Shown here piece after piece: positions 19,820-28,734 of a stretch of DNA of 37,683 nt (the first letter of the stretch is position 1; each line of letters starts with the position of its first letter). Position numbers and translations under genes: made by a program. The notes under the pieces were generated by a model. It did not search any database. It was not told the origin of the DNA and was given only the letters and a program-made list of their open reading frames with translations. The stretch covers positions 1-37,683 of the forward strand of contig JAKSVP010000006.1 in assembly GCA_024427265.1 (NCBI GenBank), in the 5' to 3' direction. Source of the stretch: Mycoplasmoidaceae bacterium. GTDB taxonomy: Bacteria > Bacillota_I > Bacilli_A > Mycoplasmatales > Mycoplasmoidaceae.

Positions 19820-20451
19820 ATTATCTCTTTAACCATTCAGTTAACTTGTTTAACTTCTTTAAATGTTCCTCATTTATTATGGCCAGGAAGAATTAAGTTA
19901 TTATCTTTTAATTCTTTCCATAATAAATTTAATGATTTAAACATATCTATAGGATTAGAGTTACCTAGATCTGTTCTACCATAACTATTGTAGAACAAGG
20001 TATCTCCTACAAAGATATAGTTGTTATATTTATAAACAACTGATCCTGCAGAATGTCCAGGTGTAGGCAAAACATCTATTTTAAAATTACCTATCTTTAA
20101 TTGATTATGGTTAAATCATTTAATTGCTTTAGCAAAGTCTTTAACCTTCATATCAGTTAAATCATCATAACGATACTTATAGTAGGTATCTTTATCTGCT
20201 TCATGAATATAGACAGGACAAGCATATTTATTTACTAATAACTGTGTGTCATAACAGTGATCAAAGTGAGCATGAGTTAATAAGATACCTACTACTTTAG
20301 TATCGTATGGTATGTTATCAATAATATCTTGACCACTAAAGCTAGGGTCAATAACTATAGCCTCTTTCTTATTGAAAATAAGATAAGAGTTATTATCCAT
20401 ATAGTGAGAAGAAATAACTACTAAATCTTGACCAATTTCTGTCCTACTCAT
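19810..20451 (-). CDS. Metallo-beta-lactamase-fold hydrolase (glyoxalase II-like)
   Basis: A 213-residue soluble protein of the metallo-beta-lactamase fold. It has the metal motif THAHFDH (His60, His62, Asp64, His65), TPGHSAGSVVYKYNNYIFVG then D (third His and bridging Asp), the GRTDLGNSN loop, and a C-terminal ILPGHNKWGTF with the last His. This order is that of glyoxalase II-like hydrolases such as YcbL/GloB-type proteins, which hydrolyse S-lactoylglutathione or related thioesters; the true substrate in a mollicute is not known. Two or more TGA codons are Trp. There is no Shine-Dalgarno; a TATAAT ends about 10 nt before the ATG. Divergent from dnaX. Confidence 0.88.
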
Positions 20452-20457
20452 AATGTT

Positions 20458-20487
20458 TAATATTATATAAATATTTATATAATATTA
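20458..20487. promoter_or_regulatory. 30-bp palindrome with back-to-back -10 boxes
   Basis: A perfect palindrome (half-site TAATATTATATAAAT) fills most of the 41-bp gap between the hydrolase gene and dnaX. Each half holds a TATAAT, at 20478-20483 for dnaX and 20462-20467 for the hydrolase. Both are 9-10 nt from the ATG, so both mRNAs would have almost no leader. Confidence 0.55.
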
Positions 20488-20492
20488 CTACT

Positions 20493-22220
20493 ATGAATTA
20501 TCTATCACTATATCGTAAATATAGACCTAAATCTTTTAGAGATGTAGTAGGACAAGAATATATTGTCAAGATTTTAAAAAACTCTATCAAAAACAATGTT
20601 GTAGCCAATGCTTATGTTTTTGCTGGTACCAAAGGTACAGGTAAAACATCTATTGCTAAAATCTTTGCTAATGCGATGAACTGTTTAGATAGCAAAGATG
20701 GAGATGTCTGTGGCAGTTGTGAAGTCTGCAAAGACTTTAGCAACAACCAAGTCATGGATGTTATTGAACTAGATGGTGCTAGCAACAACGGTGTTGATGA
20801 AGTAAGACAAATCAATGATGCAGCCATGTTCTTACCAACTAAACTTGGTAAGAAAGTCTACATTATTGATGAAGCACACATGCTAACAACACAAGCATGA
20901 AACGCTTTATTAAAACTTGTAGAAGAACCACCTAAACACGTTGTGTTTATCTTTGCTACAACAGAAATGCATAAGATACCTGGAACTATCTTATCTAGAT
21001 GTCAATGTTTTAGATTTAACAAGATCTTACATAGTGATATGGTTAAATTATTAACCAAAGTATGTAAAGCAGAAAACATTAAATATGATTTAGATGCTTT
21101 GAAAGTTATTGCAGATATAGTTGACGGTTCAGCCAGAGATGCTTTAAGCATCCTTGAACAAACCGCAACTTATGGTGACAATAACATTAAAGCTGATGAT
21201 ATCTATAAGATTTATGGATTACTAAGTCCAAGTGAAATGGTTCAATTCTTGAACTTATTAATTTCTAAAGATAGTCAAGCTATCTTTGCTAAGATTAACC
21301 AATATTTTGAATCTGGTATAAACTTTGTAAGTTTTGCTAGTTTGTTAGTTTCCATCTTAACAGATAAACTTATTTATCTAAAAACTGGAAACTATAAACT
21401 TCTAACTAAAGTTAATGAAAACCTAGTTAATAACTTCGGTTTAGATGAAACAGATAAGTTAATCCAATTACTTGACATCTGACAAGAAACTTATTTCAAA
21501 GTTTCTAGTCCAACAGATGTCCATGTAATTATTGATCATGCTATCATTAGATCTTTAGCCGTATTTGACGGAGTGTCAAATACACCCGTACGTGAAGCTA
21601 AAGTTATTAAGCAACCACAACCAAAGGTTGTAGAATTAAAAAAACCATCAGTAGCGCAAGATGATTCTATGTTTGTTTTAACTGACATTGAGGTTAAAAC
21701 TCCAAAGAAAGAACCTAAGAAAGAAAGCAAACCTAAACCATCTATAGCTAAAGATGTCCCAATGCCATCTGAGCTAGACATTCTTTTAGCTATCTTCTCT
21801 AACAGAGAAAAAGAAGCAGAAGATAAAGCTAAAGATGTCCTAGCACAAGTTAAATCTGGTAAGCTTGATGAAAAAGCTTTCTCTCAAGCTGTTAATGCTA
21901 GTCAAGTAATATGTGCTAGTAAGAATGGTATCATTCTTATCTTTGATGATGAGATGGATGCTAAGCTCTTTAATAAAGCATCAAAGAAGAAAGATTTTCT
22001 TCTTGCATGCTGTAAGATCTTTAGAAACCCTAAATTTGTTTTAGGTTTTACTAAACAACAAATTAATGGTTTCAAAGCACAAATGCTAGAAGCTAAGAGA
22101 AATCCTAGACCATTATTAGATGTTAATGCTTTAAGAAGCATTCTTAACAAAGATGCTTCTATTGAGCAAATAGCTTTTAATACAATCTATAGCTTATTAG
22201 ATGAGAAGGATAGAAAATAA
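20493..22220 (+). CDS. dnaX: DNA polymerase III subunits gamma and tau
   Basis: Clamp-loader ATPase of the replicative polymerase. The 575-residue frame starts MNYLSLYRKYRPKSFRDVVG, with P-loop GTKGTGKT (residues 45-52), a zinc site Cys64, Cys73, Cys76, Cys79, Walker B VYIIDEAHML, sensor FIFATTE and the SRC motif ILSRCQCFRF with the arginine finger. After about residue 355 comes a Lys/Pro-rich linker (KPKPSIAKDVPMPSEL region) and a C-terminal domain as in tau. Two TGA codons are Trp. There is no Shine-Dalgarno. Its stop overlaps the nfo start (TAATG), so dnaX-nfo-rarA is one repair and replication operon. Confidence 0.97.
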
Positions 22221-23053
22221 TGAATAAGCTAGGTTGTCATGTAAGCATGTGCGCACCAGATTATTTATTAGGCTCGTTAGCAATGGCTAACAGCCAAGAT
22301 GCAAACTGTTTTATGATTTATACTGGTTCACCACAATCTATTGCTAGACAACCAGTTAATAAATTAAAAGTTAAAGAACTGCATGAAGCATTAAAGCAAC
22401 AACACATTCCTGTAGAAGATGTCATTGTTCATGCTCCATACATCATTAACTGTGCTAACTCTGAAGCAAAGAAACGTAACTTTGCTAAGGTATTCTTAGC
22501 ACAAGAGGTAGAAAGAGTTAACAAGATAGGAGCTAAGTATCTTGTTTTACACCCAGGTTCTAATCCAGATAAAACCTTAGGCTGCAAATATATTGCTGAA
22601 GCTATTAACTTTGTTAATAAAACAAACAATCATGTTGTTATCTGTCTAGAAACAATGGCAGGAAAAGGCAATGAAATAGGATCTAAGTTTGAAGAACTTA
22701 AAGAGATCATTAAACAAGTAGAAAACAAAAACTTAGTAGGTGTTTGTTTAGATACATGCCATGTTTCTGACAGTGGATATGATATTAAAGATCCATCAGC
22801 AACTTTAAAGATCTTTGATGATATTATTGGTATGAAATACCTAAAGGTATTACATATCAATGATTCATTAAATGATAAAGGTGCACATAAAGACCGTCAT
22901 GCTAATATTGGTGAAGGTAAGATAGGTCTTAAAACCTTAAAAGCTTGAGTCAATTATCCAATGGTATCTAAGATTTGTAAAATCTTAGAAACCCCATGGA
23001 CAATAGATGGACCTATCTATAAAAAAGAAATTCATATGTTGTTAGGAAAGTAA
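22220..23053 (+). CDS. nfo: Endonuclease IV (AP endonuclease)
   Basis: Zinc-dependent apurinic/apyrimidinic endonuclease of base-excision repair. The 277-residue TIM-barrel protein starts MNKLGCHVSMCAPDYLLGSL and has the family signatures IVHAPYIINCAN, YLVLHPGSN, VCLETMAGKGNEIG, VCLDTCHVSDSGYDI and VLHINDSLNDKGAHKDRHAN, which supply the His, Glu and Asp metal ligands. Length is normal (about 280). One TGA (Trp) follows TLKA near the C terminus. The start overlaps the dnaX stop by one base and the stop is 2 nt before rarA, so the three genes are coupled. Confidence 0.97.
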
Positions 23054-23055
23054 TT

Positions 23056-24300
23056 ATGAGTAAACAACCATTAGCTTTTGAATTAAGACCTAAAACACTA
23101 GAAGATGTAATTGGCCAAAAACATTTAGTTGGTCCTAACTGTCTTTTAACCAGAATGGTTAAAAGTAATAAGCCAATTAACTTAATTTTCTATGGTTATC
23201 CAGGGATTGGTAAGACAACATTAGCAACAGCTTTATGTAATGACATGAAACTACCATTTGCATTATTTAATGCAGCTACTGATAAGAAAGAAGCTTTAAC
23301 AGGTATTATTCAAGCAGCTAAAGTATCTACCACACCATACATTATTATTGTGGAAGAAATCCATCGTCTAAATAAAGATAAGCAAGATATCTTGCTTCCT
23401 TATCTAGAAGATGGGACAGTAACAATGTTTGCTTGCACTACTGAAAACCCATATTTCTCAATTAATCCTGCTATCAGATCAAGATGCAATATTGCTAGAT
23501 TAGAATTAATCAGACCTGATGAGCTATATCTTTGATTAAAGAAGATTAATAAAGAAAAGAAAATAAACGCACACATAACAGATAGTGCACTAAAAGCTAT
23601 AGCCTATCACTGTAATGGTGATGTAAGATCTGCTATCAATGTAATTGATAACATTATCAAATTCTATAAAGATGATAAAGTTGATAATAAATTATTACAA
23701 AAGATCTTACTATCCCCAACAGTGTTAGGAAGTAGCTATGGTGATGAGTATTATGATATGCTTTCAGCATTTCATAAATCATTACGAGGATCAGATCCTG
23801 ATGCAGGATTATATTATTTAGCTAGACTATTAACAACTGGTGATCTAGTAAGTATTACTAGAAGAATGGTAGCATGTGCCTATGAAGATATAGGACTTGC
23901 TAATGCGCCATTGTGTTCTAGGGTCGTTTTAGCCGCACAAGCAGTCGAGAGGGTAGGAATCCCTGAATGCTACCAAATCTTGGCTGATACAGTGGTAGAA
24001 ATGTGTTTAAGCCCTAAATCTAACTCAGCCTACATGGCTTTTGGCCAAGCTTGAGAAGATGTGAATAATGGAAAGTGTTATGAAATACCTAAGCACTTAA
24101 AAGATAATAATTATAAATCGCACGTGAAGTTAGGTAATGTGGGATATATCTATCCACATAACTATCCTAACCACTGGATTGATCAAGAATACTTACCTAA
24201 ACAATTAAAAGGTACGAAGTATTATAAAAAAGCAGATAATCCAAGCGAACTTAGATTAAATGCTTATCTAGAACAAATAAAGAAGAGCAGTAAGAATTAG
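23056..24300 (+). CDS. rarA: Replication-associated recombination ATPase RarA
   Basis: AAA+ ATPase related to clamp loaders and RuvB that acts at stalled forks. The 414-residue frame starts MSKQPLAFELRPKTLEDVIG, with P-loop GYPGIGKT (47-54), sensor 1 MFACTTENP, SRC-type motif IRSRCNIARL and the C-terminal MgsA/RarA domain with ARRL-type segments LLTTGDLVSITRRMVACAYE then DIGLAN. The Walker B reads IIIVEEIHRLNK, with Glu100 where RarA proteins usually have Asp (DEIHR). Two TGA codons are Trp. It is the last gene of the dnaX operon; its stop overlaps the stop of the convergent lipoprotein gene by 4 nt. Confidence 0.95.
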
Positions 24301-25316
24301 TCTATAACAGTTATATCTGACATATTTCCTTCATCTGTATACAGGCCAGCATGTCCTTCTTGAGGACAATTTTCAATTCTTATCTGATATCTATAAGTTT
24401 TTTGCAATTTACTATTAATTTGGATGGCATATTTTTGGCTCTTAGGATCGATAACAGTAAAATTACAATTTTTAATATTGTATGTTCCGCTTGTTCCTTT
24501 AGATGTTGTATCTAATGAATAAACTTTAATAGCTTTACCATAACTTACAAATTCGCAATCATTAAAGTTTGTAGCAATATTATAAGTATAAACACCATAT
24601 TCCACGGTGCCTTCAAATTGTGTGCAATCAAAGAAACAATGGTTAAATTCAACTAAACTAGTTGCAAAGGTACAATGACAACCAATTACATCGCAATATT
24701 CAGCAGTGAATTTTGTAGGTACGATACCATAATCTTGTCAGTTTCCACCACCAGTTGCATTCTTCATTAAACCTTGTAGTTTAACATTATCAATTGTTAA
24801 AATCATTCCTCTTCATTCATAAAGTCATTGTTCTGGATGATTAATTGAGTCAACGCAATTAAATGTTGTTAGCTTTTCATCATGATAACCTAAAATACCA
24901 TGGATGTTGACTTCAACATCATGATATTGAACAAACCATGTTTCATCAATCATATAAGTGCCCTTGATTAAATAAATATCAACAGAACTTCCAAATGCAT
25001 TATGAACTATTTCTGTCAAATCATTTTGAGTGGTATCACTTAATGTGTATTTGTCTTCACCTTTATATTTAACAAATACTTTGTTTTCAATATCACTAAA
25101 TTGTTCATCACTAAGTTCAAATTGTTCACCACAATCTGCACATACACCATAAAGTTTGTGAGAAGCTTCATCAATCTTATATCCACCAAGAACATGTTCA
25201 TGTTCTGGTTCAGGTGGTGTAGGTTTATCACCACAGCTAAATAAAGCTGGAGTAACACTAAAAACTGTTGCTAAAGAACATATAGTACAAAGTTTTGGAA
25301 TGAATTTCTTCCCCAT
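24297..25316 (-). CDS. Lipoprotein with possible beta-helix C-terminal part
   Basis: A 339-residue predicted lipoprotein. Signal MGKKFIPKLCTICSLATVFS, lipobox ALFSC with Cys28. A Pro/Glu/His linker (PTPPEPEHEHV) follows, then HEHVLGGYKI...CADCGEQF, a small His/Cys unit seen in surface proteins of many Firmicutes, possibly metal binding. The C-terminal 200 residues show short recurring beta strands ending in Asn/Cys (NIATNFNDCEFVSYGKAIKV; YNIKNCNFTV), as in right-handed beta-helices; this is inferred from pattern only. It is unrelated to the A-D family by eye. Three TGA codons are Trp. The promoter lies in the A/T-rich bases 25317-25345. Convergent with rarA with overlapping stops. Confidence 0.82.
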
Positions 25317-25352
25317 ATAAAAAATATAATACTTTTATTTAAAAAATAATCA

Positions 25353-25377
25353 AAAAAATAATCTAGCTATGCTAGAC
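25353..25377 (-). terminator. Terminator after nusB
   Basis: On the minus strand TCTAGC / GCTAGA with a 3-nt loop, followed by TTATTTTTTT. It ends the pyk-efp-asp23-nusB operon. Confidence 0.75.
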
Positions 25378-25775
25378 TATTTAAGAGCTTTATCTAAAAT
25401 AGCATTGATAAACTTCTTATTATCAAGTTGTCCATACTTTTCAGCTGTGACTAAAGCTTGATCAATTGCTACAGCAATAGGGGTATCTAATGCTTTAACT
25501 TCACAATAACAAATAATCAAGATTGCTTGAGCCATAACTGGAATTCTTTCTCAAGTCCAGTTTTGGCCAAGATTACTAGAAAATAGTTTTACTATTTCAT
25601 CTTGATGATTTGCATAGTATTCTAATAACTTTAATTGGTTAGCATCAAAGTTATAATTATCCGCATTGAAAAAATCAGTTTTAAGTTCATCACCTTTTAG
25701 GTTCTTAATTAAACTGGAATATAGATATTGAGTCGTGTCGACTCTTTTTTGTCATTGCGGTTTATTACTTTCCAT
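25377..25775 (-). CDS. nusB: Transcription antitermination factor NusB
   Basis: RNA-binding helical protein of the NusB/E complex, needed for antitermination and maturation of rRNA. The 132-residue frame is found only with TGA as Trp. It begins MESNKPQWQKRVDTTQYLYS and has the C-terminal NusB pattern: WTWERIPVMAQAILIICYCE, then the VAIDQALVTAEKYGQLDNKK segment and FINAILDKALK, which matches the family motif N-x-x-L-D-x-x-x-K near the end. The N-terminal part is divergent. The start overlaps the end of the asp23-like gene by 11 nt. It is the last gene of the operon. Confidence 0.85.
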
Positions 25776-26070
25776 TTTCAATATTTAGTACAACTACACA
25801 AGTTAAACTTAAAGATTGTTTCATTACTATAAGTAATTCTTTTTGTAAACGATCAATTTCTTTAAAGTGTAGAGGCTTTGGAACTTTAACACGAACTGAA
25901 ACTTCATAGTAATTATTTTCAATTGATTTGATTGTATGAGCAACATACTCATATCCTTGATATGAAGATAATACTTTCTTAATGATTTGGGAAATTAGTT
26001 CAGGACTAATTGATATTTTTCCCAAACCATTAACACGATCAAAGTTTTCAATTTGTGTTGTCTTTTCCAT
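25765..26070 (-). CDS. Asp23/Gls24 family protein
   Basis: A 101-residue protein of the Asp23/Gls24 (DUF322) type. It has the LGKISISPELISQIIKKVLS opening, in which family members show G-x-I-x-I-x-x-x-V-I, and an alternating-strand middle (YEVSVRVKVPKPLHFKEIDR) ending in VVVLNIENGK. Firmicutes almost always carry such a gene between efp and nusB, and it is in the same place here; its exact cellular role is not known. It is shorter than the usual about 120 residues. The start overlaps the efp stop by one base (TAATG), and the stop overlaps nusB by 11 nt. Confidence 0.82.
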   Translation of the reverse strand: MEKTTQIENFDRVNGLGKISISPELISQIIKKVLSSYQGYEYVAHTIKSIENNYYEVSVRVKVPKPLHFKEIDRLQKELLIVMKQSLSLTCVVVLNIENGK

Positions 26071-26639
26071 TATTTTGTTTCTCTTCCTACATAAGTACCA
26101 TCTGAAGTACGAATGATAATTCTATCAGTTGGTCTAACAAATTGAGGAACTTGGACTTCTAGTCCAGTGGAAATATGAGCTTTCTTCATGATAGCTTTGA
26201 CTGTGTTACCTTGAACAGCTTCTTCACAGTCAATTAAATCACAAGTAATTTGGTCAGGTAATCTAATACCTAGAATTTCCTCACCATATTTTAGAATTGA
26301 AACTTCAATTCCTTCAATTAAAAACATTTTCATGTTTTGAATTCTTACTTCAGGAATTTCTACTGTTTCAAAAGTAGTGTTGTCCATAAAGACATAGTTT
26401 GAGCCATCAACATAGCTAAAACTCATCTTTACGTTTTCTACTAATACTTTTTCAAACTTACCACCTGTCAAAACATCAATGGTAATTGAACCAGTACGTA
26501 AGTTTCTTACTTTACATTTAACAATGCCTTCACGCATTGCTGTCTTATTGAAATAATTTTCAATAACTTCGTATAAATTGCCACCATTTAAGAAGGTATT
26601 ACCAGGTCTTAAATCTTTGGCATGAACTATTTCCGCCAT
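26070..26639 (-). CDS. efp: Elongation factor P
   Basis: Translation factor that frees ribosomes stalled at proline runs. The 189-residue protein has all three domains: the KOW-like N-terminal domain (MAEIVHAKDLRPGNTFLNGG), the OB domain (SYVDGSNYVFMDNTTFETVE) and the C-terminal OB domain with GLEVQVPQFVRPTDRIIIRT and DGTYVGR. The domain I loop, where most EF-P have PGKGxA with a modified Lys or Arg, here reads NKTAMREG (31-38), so the tip is remodelled. A good site AGGAGAT precedes the ATG, 12 nt after the pyk stop. Overlaps asp23 by one base. Confidence 0.95.
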   Translation of the reverse strand: MAEIVHAKDLRPGNTFLNGGNLYEVIENYFNKTAMREGIVKCKVRNLRTGSITIDVLTGGKFEKVLVENVKMSFSYVDGSNYVFMDNTTFETVEIPEVRIQNMKMFLIEGIEVSILKYGEEILGIRLPDQITCDLIDCEEAVQGNTVKAIMKKAHISTGLEVQVPQFVRPTDRIIIRTSDGTYVGRETK

Positions 26640-26651
26640 TGGGGTTATCTC

Positions 26652-27695
26652 CTATTTTGTAATTGGTCTTTTTGATGCAGCATCAATAATAGCTTGCATT
26701 GTTTTAACTGCGTTAACTGGGTCACAACCACTAGCTGTTTCACCAGATAATAGTGTTCCGTCAGCTCCCATAGAAGCAGCATAGTAAACATCAGTTACTT
26801 CTGCTCTTGTTGGATGTACATTTCTTTCTAGTGAGTCTAACATTTGTGTACATACAACAACTGGTTTTCTATACTTCTTACACATTTTAATAATTTGTGT
26901 TTCTCAGTAAGGTACTTCATAGTATGGAGTTTCAAGAGCAAGGTCTCCTCTTGCTACTAGAATACCATCTGCTTCTTTAACGATTGATTCAAGATTGTTT
27001 AAAGCATCTTGAGTTTCAATCTTTGAATATACTTTAACATTCTTACCACCAGCTTTAACAATTACTTTTCTTGCGTCTTTAATGTTTTGAACATTACATA
27101 CGAAACTTAAAGCTATGTATTTAGCTCCAATTTGTACAGATTCTTTCATGTTTTGAATGTCTCTTGCAGATAAGAATGGCATTGAGTAAGATGAATCTGG
27201 TAAGTTGATTCTCTTGTTTGTTAATAAAGTGTGAGTGTTCATTGCTTTAGCGATGATCATTCCTTTATTAACATCAACACTAGTTACCTTTAGGTATAAC
27301 TTGCCATCATCTACAGCAATTCTATAACCTTTCTTAAGGTCTTTTGCCATATTGTATTTCTTAGTTGAGTCATAAACACAGAATGTGTTAGGTTTGTTAG
27401 GTGTTTTGAAAACCTTAGTTAAGATTGTTACAGTAGCACCTGATTTAATAAGTAGTGGTTTCTTTAATTCACATACTCTAATTTCAGGTCCTTTAGTATC
27501 AGTCATAAGAGGAATCTTATAACCTGGTACTTTCTTTAGATTATCAGCTACTTTTTTGTAGAAGCTGAAATCTCCATGTGAAAGGTTGATTCTGGCACAT
27601 TTCATACCAACATCAGCCATTTTCTTCATCATTTGAGGGTTATTGCAACTAGGTCCTATAGTACAAATAACCTTTGTTTTACTTTGATTTTTCAT
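26652..27695 (-). CDS. pyk: Pyruvate kinase lacking the C-terminal domain
   Basis: Last enzyme of glycolysis: phosphoenolpyruvate + ADP to pyruvate + ATP. The 347-residue frame starts MKNQSKTKVICTIGPSCNNP, with ARINLSHGD, LMTDTKGPEIR, the B domain (about 65-165), IALSFVCNVQNI, VYSKIETQDAL with the catalytic Lys, ILVARGDLALE, VCTQMLDSLERNVHPTRAEV and LLSGETASG. It stops soon after, at DAASKRPITK, so the C domain (about 120-130 residues, usually the allosteric domain) is missing. The ATG at 27695 has GGGAG 5 nt upstream and is preferred to the ATG at 27707, which overlaps that site. First gene of pyk-efp-asp23-nusB. One TGA is Trp. Confidence 0.93.
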
Positions 27696-27724
27696 ATTTA
27701 CTCCCATAACTTAATTTTACTCTT

Positions 27725-27779
27725 TTATTTGCATTTTTAACATTTATAGAAACTTATAGTTTCTATGTTTTGCAAATAA
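27725..27779. promoter_or_regulatory. Interrupted palindrome in the pyk-manA divergent gap
   Basis: Nested inverted repeats: TTATTTGCA / TGCAAATAA at the edges (27725-27733, 27771-27779), AACA / TGTT, and ATAGAAAC / GTTTCTAT inside (27746-27766, 5-nt loop). It lies between two divergent sugar-metabolism genes and could be an operator. No regulator is visible in the window. Confidence 0.5.
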
Positions 27780-27781
27780 CC

Positions 27782-27787
27782 TATAAT
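27782..27787 (+). promoter_or_regulatory. -10 box of manA
   Basis: TATAAT, 6 nt before the ATG at 27794 (TATAATGAAAATATG). The transcript should start at or within a base or two of the ATG. There is no Shine-Dalgarno. Confidence 0.55.
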
Positions 27788-27793
27788 GAAAAT

Positions 27794-28663
27794 ATGATTT
27801 ACAAACTAAAACCAATCTTAAAACATCGTTTATGAGGTGGTAGCACTCTACCTCAAATTTATGACCAAAAAATAAATGACAAGATTGGTGAAGCATGAAT
27901 TTTAAGCTGTATTGATGACAATAATTCACCAATAGATAAATCATCAACTTTATTAGATCTTTTTAAGAAGAATCCTGACATTGTAGCCAAAGGCTATAAA
28001 GGAGCCTTTCCTTTATTAATAAAGTTGATTGATGCACAAGATGATTTATCCATCCAAGTACACCCTAAAATTAAGACAGAATTTTGACATATTTTAAACC
28101 AAAAACCAAGTAAACTTTTTATGGGTTTAAATCAAAATTCAGATCGTGAAAATGTCCAAAAAGCATTACAAGAAAGTACCATTCCAAACTTGCTAAATAA
28201 CATTAATGTTAAGGCAGGAGATTCATACCTAATTAACCCTGGTACAATTCATGCTATTGGTAAAGGTACTTTCTTGATAGAAATACAACAAAGTGCTGAC
28301 GTAACTTACCGTCTTTATGACTACAACAGAACTGATAGTAATGGACAAAAAAGACCATTACATATTAAGCAAGCTTTAGACTGCATAAACTATAGCAAAT
28401 TAGATATAGCAAAAACAGATAAAAATGAACATTTAGTTAACTGTCCATTTTTCAATGTTTATAAGCATGAAATCAGAGATTTCATTACCTTAAATGCTAC
28501 AGAAAAATCATTCCATGCTTTGACTATTTTAGATGGTAATGGAACCATTGAAAATAATGGTCAAAAAGTACCATTCAAGCAATATGATACTTTCTTTATT
28601 CCAGCTGGATCTGGACAATATAAGATAGAAGCAAAAGCAACAATTATCTTAACAACACTATAA
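27794..28663 (+). CDS. manA: Mannose-6-phosphate isomerase, class I
   Basis: Zinc enzyme that interconverts mannose 6-phosphate and fructose 6-phosphate. The 289-residue cupin protein starts MIYKLKPILKHRLWGGSTLP, with the metal site DLSIQVHPKIKTEFW (Gln, His and Glu ligands), the NPGTIHAIGKGTFLIEIQQS motif and TYRLYDYNR, then a small C-terminal cupin-like domain. Between QVHP and KTEFW family members have about 15 more residues (DDEYA...ELG); the loop is deleted here. The usual length is about 315. Four TGA codons, three of them early, hide the N terminus under the standard code. It is divergent from pyk and just upstream of the PTS, suggesting mannose use. Confidence 0.93.
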
Positions 28664-28687
28664 GGGTAAAAGCCCTTATTTTTTATT
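28660..28687 (+). terminator. Terminator of manA
   Basis: ATAAGGG / CCCTTAT with a 6-nt loop and a T-run, overlapping the manA stop. It runs directly into the PTS operator. Confidence 0.85.
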
Positions 28688-28718
28688 ACTTAACATGTTA
28701 AGTAATAAATGGTATAAT
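28682..28718 (+). promoter_or_regulatory. PTS promoter with 28-bp palindromic operator
   Basis: TTAACA (28690-28695), 17-bp spacer and TATAAT (28713-28718) form the best promoter of the window. A perfect 28-bp palindrome, half-site TTTATTACTTAACA, occupies 28682-28709 and covers the -35 and most of the spacer. An AGGTG ribosome site lies 5 nt before the ATG. A repressor bound here would block polymerase. Confidence 0.75.
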
Positions 28719-28734
28719 ATGTATAGGTGTTCTT

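Noticed and set aside
27696..27707. ATG at 27707 as pyk start
   Set aside because: It overlaps the GGGAG ribosome site that is properly spaced for the ATG at 27695.
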